From an uncultured Bacilli bacterium (GTDB taxonomy: Bacteria > Bacillota_I > Bacilli_A > RF39 > UBA660), in the NCBI GenBank assembly GCA_947623975.1, contig CANQHY010000032.1:1-13587 (forward strand): a DNA stretch of 13,587 nt, given 5' to 3'. The notes beneath the pieces are model-generated. The model saw only the letters and a program-made list of their open reading frames with translations. It was not told the origin of the DNA and ran no database searches. The translations under genes and the position numbers were made by a program. This document shows, piece after piece, positions 1 through 6,398 of this stretch. Position 1 is the first letter of the stretch. Each line of letters begins with the position of its first letter.

Positions 1-32
1 GTATCATGTGTTATTTTTCATTTTAATGACTT

Positions 33-60
33 AGTTCCCACATTTAAAAAAGCGGGAACT
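33..60 (+). terminator. Stem-loop, possible terminator of a gene upstream of the window
   Basis: AGTTCCC (33-39) pairs perfectly with GGGAACT (54-60) around a 14-nt A-rich loop. The sequence that follows is T-rich but broken (TTCAAATTTATTTTT). This fits a weak intrinsic terminator for a gene ending left of the window, but that gene is not visible and the T-tract is poor. No ORF of note lies in 1-240. Confidence 0.4.
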
Positions 61-113
61 TTCAAATTTATTTTTAGAACGATAATTTAATAATTTTAAT
101 TTTTGGGAAAGAT

Positions 114-122
114 TGTTATAAT
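114..122 (+). promoter_or_regulatory. Extended -10 promoter for the SDR-ynbB operon
   Basis: TG-T-TATAAT (114-122) is a perfect sigma-A -10 hexamer with an extended TGn element. The -35 at the expected 17-nt spacing (94-99, TTTTAA) is poor, which is common for extended -10 promoters. Transcription would start near 129, just before the first stem of the structured leader. Confidence 0.6.
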
Positions 123-128
123 ATCGGT

Positions 129-240
129 AGTAGTTTATCTTGCCTTATACCTATTGGTAATGTAACCATAGAATTGAAGATAAGAAGATTAGTTCGAAGT
201 GAGGTGAAAGTCCTAGATTTTTTTACTTGGGACGTTATTT
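129..240 (+). promoter_or_regulatory. Structured 5' leader of unknown class before the SDR gene
   Basis: The predicted transcript has a leader of about 112 nt with clear secondary structure. TTATCTT (135-141) pairs perfectly with AAGATAA (177-183). Inside that stem lies a second hairpin, CTAT-(T)-GGT (151-158) with ACC-ATAG (165-171). Downstream, GTCCTAG (210-216) pairs with 226/227-233 (CTTGGGAC) using some wobble or a bulged T. Alternative pairings exist, for example AAGT (197-200) with ACTT (225-228), so two states are possible. I could not match it to a known riboswitch: the GGTGAAAGTCC stretch recalls parts of the cobalamin and FMN elements and RNase P, but none of their other conserved blocks is present. 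No intrinsic terminator is visible in the leader, so any control would act on translation. Confidence 0.45.
201..233 (+). promoter_or_regulatory. Distant SD plus bridging hairpin for the SDR start
   Basis: The only good SD, GAGGTGA (201-207), ends 33 nt before the ATG at 241, too far for normal initiation. Between them the hairpin 210-233 occupies 24 nt. If it folds, the unpaired spacing is 2 + 7 = 9 nt, which is normal. Directly before the ATG there is only a weak GGGA (229-232 region), itself part of the hairpin. A precedent for a folded spacer is T4 gene 38. An ATT at 217 is in frame and 9 nt after the SD, but ATT starts are very rare. Confidence 0.4.
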
Positions 241-990
241 ATGAGAAAAAAAGTTTTAATAACTGGTGGAGCAAGCGGACTTGGAAAAGTACTTTCTTTA
301 GAATTTGCTAAAGCTGGTTATGATATTATATTGACTTATAACAGTAGTGATGCTGAAAAGTTAAAAGAAGAATTAATTGAAAAATACAATTGCATGGTAT
401 TAACTTATAAATTGGATTTATCCATTGAAGAGGACATATTGAGAGTTTTAGATGATATATATGAGAAGGTAGATAATATTGACGTATTAGTGAATAATGC
501 TGCTTGTGAAATTGATAAAGATTTTTTCTTAAAAACTAAAAAAGATTTTCTATATACATTAGATATTAATTTAGTAGCCCCTTTTCTTATAAGTAGGTAC
601 GTAGGAAATAAAATGAAAAACAATGGTCATGGTAAGATAATTAATATTGCAAGTAATAATGCTTTAGATAAGTACGATCCCATTACTTTAGAATATGATG
701 CTGCTAAAGCAGGACTAGTAAGTCTTACCCATAATTTGGCCATTCAATTTGCCCCTTTTGTTAATGTCAATGCTGTTGCTCCTGGTTGGATTGAAACCGA
801 TAAAATAAAAAAATTGGACGAAGAACTTGGTGGAGAATTTATAAAAGAAGAAAAGAAAAAAATTCTTCTTAATCGATTTGCTAGTCCTGATGATGTTTCT
901 GGGGTAGTCCTATTTTTGGCAAGTGAAAAGGCTAACTATATAAATAATGCGATAATTAGAATCGATGGAGGTGTTTATAGTGATAGATGA
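241..990 (+). CDS. Short-chain dehydrogenase/reductase (FabG-like SDR oxidoreductase)
   Basis: This is a 249-aa classical SDR, a cytoplasmic NAD(P)-dependent oxidoreductase of typical length. The Rossmann motif TGGASGLG is at residues 8-15, the NNAA motif at 85-88, and the catalytic tetrad is complete: N110, S138, Y152 and K156 (YDAAK). A PGWIET segment follows at 181-186, and the C-terminal region ends in the usual IDGGVY. FabG (3-oxoacyl-ACP reductase) is the closest well-known relative, but substrates in this superfamily cannot be read from the sequence, so fatty-acid synthesis is only a possibility; no other fab gene is nearby. The ATG at 241 gives the usual SDR N-terminus (MRKKVLITGG) but lacks a nearby SD; see the leader entries. 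The 3' end overlaps the next gene by 11 nt, and that gene's SD lies inside this coding region, so the two are probably translationally coupled. Stop is TGA. Confidence 0.88.
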   Translation: MRKKVLITGGASGLGKVLSLEFAKAGYDIILTYNSSDAEKLKEELIEKYNCMVLTYKLDLSIEEDILRVLDDIYEKVDNIDVLVNNAACEIDKDFFLKTKKDFLYTLDINLVAPFLISRYVGNKMKNNGHGKIINIASNNALDKYDPITLEYDAAKAGLVSLTHNLAIQFAPFVNVNAVAPGWIETDKIKKLDEELGGEFIKEEKKKILLNRFASPDDVSGVVLFLASEKANYINNAIIRIDGGVYSDR

Positions 991-2206
991 TAAGATAAGA
1001 AATTTAGTAAATACGTGTGAAGAGGAGCTACAAACTGAATTTAAAAAGATAGATAAATTATGTGAGATAAATAGCTTAAAAGTTTTGAATGCTTTTAGAG
1101 ATAATAATATTTCCGAAACACATTTTAATTCTACCACGGGATATGGCTATAATGATATAGGTCGCGATGCAATTGAAAAAGTGTTTAGCAATGTATTAGA
1201 TAGTGAAGATGCGTTAGTAAGAAGCCAATTTATTTCTGGAAGCCATGCACTAACAGTAGCACTTTTTGCCTTCTTAAGACCAAATGATGTACTTTTAAGT
1301 ATAACTGGTAAGCCGTATGATACATTGGACGAGGTAATTGGTATAGTAGATAATCCAAGTTCTTTAAAATCTTTTGGAATAAAGTATAGACAGATAGATT
1401 TAATTAATAATGATTTCGATTACGAAAAAATTGGCAAGGTCTTGGAAGAAGAAAAAATAAAAGTAATAGAGATTCAAAGGTCAAAAGGATATTCGACGAG
1501 AAAGAGTATTACTATCGAAAGTGTTGCTAGTGTTATAGAATTTATAAGAAAAATAGATAAAGATGTAATAATAATGATCGATAATTGTTACTGTGAATTT
1601 GTTGAAGAAAAAACACCTTTGACGGTAGGCGCTGATGTTATTGTAGGCTCTCTTATAAAAAACTTAGGTGGAGGAATTGCTCCAAACGGGGCTTATATTG
1701 CAGGAAGAAAGGATTTGGTTGAACTTGCTGCTAATAGATTAACTGTCCCTGGTGAGGGAAGGGAAGTTGGCCCTACACTTGGTATTAATAAAAATCTTTT
1801 GCAAGGTTTATTTTTTGCTCCTAGCGTTGTTGCAAGTAGTTTAAAAATAGCAGTATTGACAAGTAAAGTAATGGAGAGCTTAGGCTATGATGTCGAGCCT
1901 AAATATAATGAAAAAAGAGCTGATATTGTCCAAAACATAATTTTTCACGATAAAGATAAATTAATAAAATACTGTCAAGGCATTCAAAGTGCTTCACCAA
2001 TCGATTCTCATGCTTTGCCACTTCCTTGGGATATGCCTGGTTATACTGATCAAGTAATAATGGCAGCCGGAACATTTACGCAAGGTTCATCGATAGAACT
2101 TTCTTGTGACGGTCCTGTAAGGGAACCATATATTGCTTATCAACAGGGTTCTCTTACATATGAATATGGTAAAATAGCTCTCATGGTAGCAGCTAGTAAT
2201 CTTTAG
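980..2206 (+). CDS. ynbB: PLP-dependent YnbB / 'aluminium resistance' family protein (methionine gamma-lyase-like)
   Basis: A 408-aa fold-type I PLP enzyme of the family named after aluminium-resistance proteins and annotated as methionine gamma-lyase-like (B. subtilis YnbB). Visible features are the substrate/PLP segment RSQFISGSHALT (81-92), the Asp expected to contact the pyridine nitrogen (D201 in IDNCYCEF), the PLP lysine K227 in GSLIKNLGGG, and the family-typical VPGEGREVGPTLG about 40 residues later. The true activity is uncertain: C-S lyase chemistry is assumed from the fold, and the aluminium link is historical. I chose GTG at 980 because GGAGGTG (967-973) sits about 7 nt upstream. 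The in-frame ATG at 965 overlaps that SD and would add only five residues. It is second in an operon with the SDR and ends 7 nt before a strong hairpin. Stop is TAG. Confidence 0.85.
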   Translation: MIDDKIRNLVNTCEEELQTEFKKIDKLCEINSLKVLNAFRDNNISETHFNSTTGYGYNDIGRDAIEKVFSNVLDSEDALVRSQFISGSHALTVALFAFLRPNDVLLSITGKPYDTLDEVIGIVDNPSSLKSFGIKYRQIDLINNDFDYEKIGKVLEEEKIKVIEIQRSKGYSTRKSITIESVASVIEFIRKIDKDVIIMIDNCYCEFVEEKTPLTVGADVIVGSLIKNLGGGIAPNGAYIAGRKDLVELAANRLTVPGEGREVGPTLGINKNLLQGLFFAPSVVASSLKIAVLTSKVMESLGYDVEPKYNEKRADIVQNIIFHDKDKLIKYCQGIQSASPIDSHALPLPWDMPGYTDQVIMAAGTFTQGSSIELSCDGPVREPYIAYQQGSLTYEYGKIALMVAASNL

Positions 2207-2213
2207 TGTTATA

Positions 2214-2267
2214 AAAAGAGATTCAGTTATTAGGAAAATATTTAATTCCTTGAACTGAATCTCTTTT
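2214..2267. terminator. Bidirectional terminator shared by ynbB and ytqA
   Basis: AAAAGAGATTCAGTT (2214-2228) and AACTGAATCTCTTTT (2253-2267) form a perfect 15-bp stem with a 24-nt loop. On the minus strand it is followed by a T-run (CTCTTTTTATAA), so it should end ytqA well. On the plus strand the T-tract is only the last four stem bases, so termination of ynbB may be weaker. The hairpin covers the last codons and the stop of ytqA. Confidence 0.8.
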
Positions 2268-3167
2268 AGCCATTTCTTTATCTATATCGTTTAAAACTCC
2301 AAACTTTTTTATCAACCATTTCGGTTCAATTAAGTCATCTATCTTAGGATCACCAGTAATTCTATTTATGACGATATCTTCTCTTAATAATTCTAATTGA
2401 TCAGAGACTATATCTACGTATTCTTCTTTTGTTAGCACATGAAATTTTTCTTCGTTATACATTTTTTCTAAAGCAGTATCTTTTAGAATGTGAAGCATGT
2501 GTATTTTTATTCCCCAAATATTTAAATTATTTAAATATTTTATTGTATCTAGCATCATATCTTTATTTTCATAGGGAAGCCCATTAATAATATGTACTAG
2601 TACTTTAATATTTCTTTTGTTTAACTCTTTTACGCACGATACAAAACATTCTAAAGAGTGACATCTATTTATAAGTTTACTAGTTTTTTCATGGATTGTT
2701 TGAAGACCTAATTCTACTATTAAATCGGTTTTATTATTCAATTCTTCTAATAAATCATAACATTCTTTTTCAATTGCATCTGGTCTTGTCGATATATTTA
2801 TTCCTACTACATCATCGAATGTTAAAACCTCTTCCCAGGCTTTTTTTAAAAGAGCTACCGGAGCATAGGTATTGGTATTTGCTTGAAAGTAGGCAATATA
2901 TTTAGCTGTTGGCCATTTTTTCTTCATAATTTCTTTGACATCCATAAATTGCTCTTTTAGACTTTTTTCTTTTCTTCCAGCATAATCGCCACTTCCTAAT
3001 TTAGAACAGTAAATGCAACCTCCAAAACCAACTTTTCCATCTTTATTAGGACAGGTTAGTCCCATGTTTAAACTTATTTTGGCAATTTTACAATTATATT
3101 TTTGTTTATAATAATAATCCAGAGTGTAATATCTTTTGTTGGAATTACTATATTTATATTTGTTCAT
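2223..3167 (-). CDS. ytqA: TIGR01212-family radical SAM protein (YtqA type, candidate tRNA-modification enzyme)
   Basis: A 314-aa radical SAM enzyme. The cluster cysteines are C39, C51 and C54 (C-x11-C-x2-C) in the family-typical context TCPNKDG...GGCIYC, not the plain CxxxCxxC. The downstream barrel shows YFQANTNTYAP, ISTRPD and VELGLQT, all typical of the TIGR01212/Elp3-like group. The B. subtilis homologue YtqA has been linked to the wobble uridine mnm5s2U pathway (proposed name MnmL, acting on the cmnm5 side chain). I recall this from the literature and did not check it. The partner methyltransferase YtqB/MnmM is not in this window. The ATG at 3167 has a GAAGG SD about 6 nt upstream. The gene converges on ynbB and diverges from the GH31 gene, so it is probably monocistronic. 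Its final codons (KRDSV) and TGA stop are part of the terminator hairpin. Confidence 0.88.
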   Translation of the reverse strand: MNKYKYSNSNKRYYTLDYYYKQKYNCKIAKISLNMGLTCPNKDGKVGFGGCIYCSKLGSGDYAGRKEKSLKEQFMDVKEIMKKKWPTAKYIAYFQANTNTYAPVALLKKAWEEVLTFDDVVGINISTRPDAIEKECYDLLEELNNKTDLIVELGLQTIHEKTSKLINRCHSLECFVSCVKELNKRNIKVLVHIINGLPYENKDMMLDTIKYLNNLNIWGIKIHMLHILKDTALEKMYNEEKFHVLTKEEYVDIVSDQLELLREDIVINRITGDPKIDDLIEPKWLIKKFGVLNDIDKEMAKRDSVQGIKYFPNN

Positions 3168-3189
3168 AAAATACCTTCTTTTTTGTCTA

Positions 3190-3218
3190 ATTATAACATA
3201 AAAGCCAGGTAATGTAGA
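3190..3218 (-). promoter_or_regulatory. Promoter of ytqA
   Basis: Read on the minus strand, TG-T-TATAAT (3198-3190) is an extended -10 with a perfect hexamer. TCTACA (3218-3213) sits at 17-nt spacing and matches four of six -35 bases. The start would be near 3183, about 16 nt before the ytqA ATG. Confidence 0.65.
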
Positions 3219-3334
3219 GATTTATCGATAGTTACAAAATTTTATCTAGATAATAAATTATGAAATATCATGTTGTTCTTTTCTATTAAATACAGCACTT
3301 TATTTATTTACTACTATCGCAAAAAGCAAAAATA

Positions 3335-3343
3335 TGCTATATT
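3335..3343 (+). promoter_or_regulatory. Extended -10 promoter of the GH31 gene
   Basis: TG-C-TATATT (3335-3343) is an extended -10, about 20 nt before the GH31 start codon at 3364. No good -35 is visible at 3315-3320. The start would be near 3350, giving a leader of about 14 nt that holds the SD. The 3219-3334 stretch between the divergent promoters is A+T-rich, and I saw no operator-like repeat in it. Confidence 0.5.
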
Positions 3344-3363
3344 AAGAATAGAAGGGTGATACT

Positions 3364-5778
3364 ATGTATGATTTAGGAAGCAATTTTCATATAAATTTGG
3401 ATGATCTTAAAGCTAAAGAAGTCTCTATTATTAAGGGTAACCACTTTCGCTTTACTATTCTTACTGAAAGACTTATTCGCCTCGAATATAATAGTAATGG
3501 CATTTTTAATGATTATGCGACAGAACTAGTTAGCTTTCGTAATTTTGATCGTGTAAATTTTACTAAAAAAGAAGATAGTAATTTCTTAGAGATAGAGACA
3601 TCTTATTTTAAGTTGGTCTATGCTAAAGAAGAACCTTTCAGTGGTGGTTCGCTAAACCCTATTAAAAATTTAAAAGTTAGCCTTAAAGGTACTAGTAATG
3701 TATGGTATTTCGGTCATCCGGAAGCTAAAAATTACTATGGTTCAAACGTAAGTACTGAATTAAAAACAGGCGATGGGAAAGAAAATAGAGGACTTTTTTC
3801 TTTGGATGGCTTTGTGTCAATCGATGATAGCACTACCCTTAGGTTAGATGCAAATGGTACTTTGTTAGCAAGTGATCCTAACGCTTTTGATATTTATTTG
3901 TTTATGTACAATAAGGATTTTGGAATGTGTATAACCGATTATTTTAAACTTACGGGAATGCCTTCCTTAATTCCTAGATATGCTCTTGGTAATTGGTGGT
4001 GTAGAGATATACCTTATACATCTTCTGATGTATTAGAATTAGTTAACAATTTTGAAAAAAATAATATACCATTATCAGTTTTTTTATTCGATAAGGATTG
4101 GCACATTAGAAATACAGATTCAAATAAGAACTTAGAATCTGGTTTTACTTTCAATAGTAGTCTTCTTCCAAATCCCAAAGAATTAATCGATACTTTACAC
4201 ATGAAAGGAATAAGAGTAGGCTTATCCATTAATACTAAAGATGGAATTTATCCTCATGAGGCAAATTATTTAGCTATTAAAAATTTCCTTGAATATAAAG
4301 AAGAAAAAGTAATTGCAATAGATCCACTTAATCCTAAATTATTAGATGTCTTGCTTCGCTTTATTTTGGAACCCTTAGAAAGTTTAGGAGTAGATTTCTT
4401 TTGGAACGATTATCGTAATGATAAAGATTTAAATCGCTTGTGGGCAATGAATCATTATATGTTTTTTGATTTAGCAAGAAAACCTGATAAAAGAGGAATG
4501 ATATTAGCAAGAAATTCTCTTAAAGCTGCCCATAGATATCCAGTTTTATATGCAGGAGAATCTAAAGTTAGTTGGGAAAATTTTATTTCTATTCCATTTT
4601 TTAATTTATCAGCTTCTAACATTGGTGTATGCTTTTGGAGTCATGATATTGGAGGATATAGTGGTGGAATAGAAGATCCTGAATTATACATTAGATCAGT
4701 TCAATTAGGAGTCTTTTCGCCAATATTAAGATTTCATTCTGCAAGTGGAAAATATTATAAAAGGGAACCTTGGCGCTGGGATAGCAGAACAGCAAGTATC
4801 GTAGCAAACTATTTGCGATTAAGACATAGATTAACGTCTTATCTTTATACAGAGGCATATAAATATTACAAAACTGGTTCGATGATATTTCAACCTCTTT
4901 ATTACTATTTGCCTAAAGTCTATGATGATCCTCTTTATCGTAATGAATATTTTTTTGGTAGCGAATTGTTAGTTTCTCCCATTGTAAATAAGAAAGATGT
5001 AGTAATGAATAGAACTATTCATAGATTTTATCTACCAAGTGGGATGTGGTATGAATTTACGACTGGTAAAAAGTATCCAGGTAATAAAAAATATATATCA
5101 TTTTATAAAGAAGAAGATTACCCGATTTTTGCCCGTCGCGGTAGTATAATTCCCCTTTCTAATAAGAGTAATGTAAATAATACATCTAATCCTACTGATA
5201 TTGAAATACATGTATTCCCAGGGCAAAACAATACCTATCGTATGTATGAAGATGACGGTATAAGTAGCCTTTATAAGGAAGGATATTACTTGATTACGGA
5301 AATTGATTATAATTATCTTCCTAATAACTATACTCTTATAATTCGAGCTGTCGAAGGAAAAAGTGGGATAGCACCAGATACCAGAAATTACAAAATTAGA
5401 TTTAGAAATACTAAATATTCTAAAGAGGTTATCGCATATTTTGATACTACACAGATAAAAGTCGATAATACCTACGAAGAAGATAATGATTTTGTAGTTG
5501 AAATAAACAATGTCAGTACAATTGGTCAACTTACTATCAACTGTAAAGGAAAAGACATAGAAATAGATGCTGTAAGAGTTGTAAACGAAGATATCGATGA
5601 TATTTTGTCTGATTTACAAATAGAGACTACTTTAAAAGAAAAAATAGCGGCTATCCTATTTAGTGATGAACCACTAAAAGATAAAAGAATAAAAATAAGA
5701 AAACTAAAGAAATACAATGTCGATAAATCATTTATTAAATTATTTTTAAAACTGCTTGAATATGTAAATGAAATTTAA
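3364..5778 (+). CDS. Glycoside hydrolase family 31 (alpha-glucosidase/alpha-xylosidase-like)
   Basis: An 804-aa retaining alpha-glycosidase-type protein without signal peptide or membrane segment, so cytoplasmic. A mutarotase-like N-terminal beta domain (about 1-195) precedes a TIM barrel (about 205-560), beta domains (to about 735) and a charged helical tail (about 742-804). The barrel carries FFWNDYRND with the likely nucleophile D349 (GH31 WxD motif), the barrel motif FWSHDIGGYSGG (W425, H427, D428) and RFHS (456-459), all strong GH31 marks. The acid/base region reads LYAGESKVSW: where many GH31 enzymes have Asp (GDN/GDT), this protein has E399. Activity and substrate are therefore uncertain; alpha-glucosidase is the default guess. 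The ATG follows a good SD (GAAGGGTG). The gene stands alone, with no transporter or sugar regulator beside it. No terminator follows: the next operon's promoter overlaps its end. Confidence 0.9.
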   Translation: MYDLGSNFHINLDDLKAKEVSIIKGNHFRFTILTERLIRLEYNSNGIFNDYATELVSFRNFDRVNFTKKEDSNFLEIETSYFKLVYAKEEPFSGGSLNPIKNLKVSLKGTSNVWYFGHPEAKNYYGSNVSTELKTGDGKENRGLFSLDGFVSIDDSTTLRLDANGTLLASDPNAFDIYLFMYNKDFGMCITDYFKLTGMPSLIPRYALGNWWCRDIPYTSSDVLELVNNFEKNNIPLSVFLFDKDWHIRNTDSNKNLESGFTFNSSLLPNPKELIDTLHMKGIRVGLSINTKDGIYPHEANYLAIKNFLEYKEEKVIAIDPLNPKLLDVLLRFILEPLESLGVDFFWNDYRNDKDLNRLWAMNHYMFFDLARKPDKRGMILARNSLKAAHRYPVLYAGESKVSWENFISIPFFNLSASNIGVCFWSHDIGGYSGGIEDPELYIRSVQLGVFSPILRFHSASGKYYKREPWRWDSRTASIVANYLRLRHRLTSYLYTEAYKYYKTGSMIFQPLYYYLPKVYDDPLYRNEYFFGSELLVSPIVNKKDVVMNRTIHRFYLPSGMWYEFTTGKKYPGNKKYISFYKEEDYPIFARRGSIIPLSNKSNVNNTSNPTDIEIHVFPGQNNTYRMYEDDGISSLYKEGYYLITEIDYNYLPNNYTLIIRAVEGKSGIAPDTRNYKIRFRNTKYSKEVIAYFDTTQIKVDNTYEEDNDFVVEINNVSTIGQLTINCKGKDIEIDAVRVVNEDIDDILSDLQIETTLKEKIAAILFSDEPLKDKRIKIRKLKKYNVDKSFIKLFLKLLEYVNEI

Positions 5779-5784
5779 TATAAT
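5756..5784 (+). promoter_or_regulatory. Sigma-A promoter of the Leu T-box operon
   Basis: TTGAAT (5756-5761), an exact 17-nt spacer and a perfect TATAAT (5779-5784). The -35 and spacer lie inside the last codons of the GH31 gene, and the -10 begins directly after its TAA stop. The start would be near G5791, at the 5' end of the T-box leader. Confidence 0.75.
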
Positions 5785-5790
5785 AAATTT

Positions 5791-5998
5791 GTATTTACTT
5801 AAAGAAGTAGTAATAAATATTTTATTTTAAGAGAGCTGATGGTGGTGCAAATTGGCAATAAATATTTATGAACTTGTCTTTTGTTAACAGTAAAACGTAT
5901 TTTTCCGCGTTAAGGAGTTAAAGATGCATAGATTAGTCTATGAATTAAGGTGGTACCGCGAAATATTCGTCCTTATGGATGGGTATTTTTTATTTTTT
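5791..5998 (+). promoter_or_regulatory. T-box leader, tRNA-Leu responsive (specifier CUU)
   Basis: A full T-box riboswitch. Stem I holds the conserved AGAGAGC...GATGGTGGTGCAAA (about 5830-5851) and returns to GAA-CTT-G, giving specifier codon CTT (Leu) at 5873-5875. Stem III is CATAGA/TCTATG (5927-5932/5937-5942). The T-box AAGGTGGTACCGCG spans 5947-5960; its TGGT (5951-5954) can pair with an ACCA tRNA end, in keeping with an A discriminator on tRNA-Leu. CGTCCTT (5968-5974) can pair in the antiterminator or, through CGTCC, in the terminator. Uncharged tRNA-Leu should stabilise the antiterminator and switch on the downstream genes. The specifier reading rests on position after GAA and agrees with leuS downstream. 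Confidence 0.95.
5963..5998 (+). terminator. Regulated terminator of the Leu T-box
   Basis: ATATTCGTCC (5963-5972) pairs over 10 bp, with three wobble pairs, to GGATGGGTAT (5977-5986) around a TTAT loop, followed by T5-A-T6. It is mutually exclusive with the antiterminator. It may also stop read-through from the GH31 gene, which has no terminator of its own. Confidence 0.9.
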
Positions 5999-6008
5999 GG
6001 AGGTATTT

Positions 6009-6398
6009 ATGATAGAGATTTTTTTACTTACATTTTTAGTTTATATAATGTATTATTTTGTGTCTATTAGAAAGTTTGATAAAAATGGACATATAAAGAA
6101 TAAAAAGAAAAAGAATTCTTCAGTAGATGATTATGAAGCTCTTCCTAATGAGGTTAAATATTTTATTAATAAGTACAAAATAGATTTAAATAAAGTTAAC
6201 TTAAGGGGACTTTTGAAACTTATCGGTATTGTTTTAGGACTCGATATTGCAATTGTTTCCGTTTTAGTTTTAATTTTGTTTGAAAATATGGTTTTGCAAA
6301 TTGTTACAGCTAGTATTTTGATAATTCCTATGTACTTGGTAAGTTTAAAATGGCTAGCTAAAGTTTTTAAAAAGAAAGGATTGATTAAAGATGTATAA
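6009..6398 (+). CDS. Small membrane protein of unknown function, first gene of the Leu T-box operon
   Basis: A 129-aa protein with three probable membrane helices: about 4-20, 68-91 and 94-113. A basic, Lys-rich segment (21-36) follows the first helix, and a soluble stretch (DYEALPNEVKYFINKYKIDLNK, in 41-62) joins it to the hydrophobic hairpin. The C-terminus is again Lys-rich. By the positive-inside rule the middle segment and C-terminus face the cytoplasm. I do not recognise a named family, although similar proteins seem familiar from related uncultured Bacillota. I chose ATG 6009 because GGAGG (5999-6003) lies 5 nt upstream; the in-frame ATG at 5979 is inside the T-box terminator and has no SD. 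It overlaps leuS by 8 nt (ATGTATAA), so it is co-transcribed with leuS and probably translationally coupled to it. Confidence 0.8.
   Translation: MIEIFLLTFLVYIMYYFVSIRKFDKNGHIKNKKKKNSSVDDYEALPNEVKYFINKYKIDLNKVNLRGLLKLIGIVLGLDIAIVSVLVLILFENMVLQIVTASILIIPMYLVSLKWLAKVFKKKGLIKDV

Noticed and set aside
55..83. GGAACTT followed by CGAT as an ECF-sigma promoter
   Set aside because: The spacer is 18 nt where about 16 is expected, the -35 is part of a hairpin arm, and a good extended -10 lies downstream.
190..233. Resemblance of the GGTGAAAGTCC stretch to cobalamin or FMN riboswitches, RNase P or a group II intron
   Set aside because: Only one short block is similar. The CCCCGC block of cobalamin elements, the other FMN helices, the RNase P CR-IV/V parts and any intron ORF are all absent.
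965..979. ATG at 965 as the ynbB start
   Set aside because: It overlaps the GGAGGTG SD that serves the GTG at 980 and has no SD of its own.
5098..5529. 143-residue open frame on the minus strand within the GH31 gene
   Set aside because: It lies wholly inside the strongly supported GH31 coding region and has no family-like motifs; its composition is that of an antisense shadow.
5979..6008. ATG at 5979 as the start of the small membrane protein
   Set aside because: It lies inside the T-box terminator hairpin, whereas GGAGG precedes the ATG at 6009 at normal distance.
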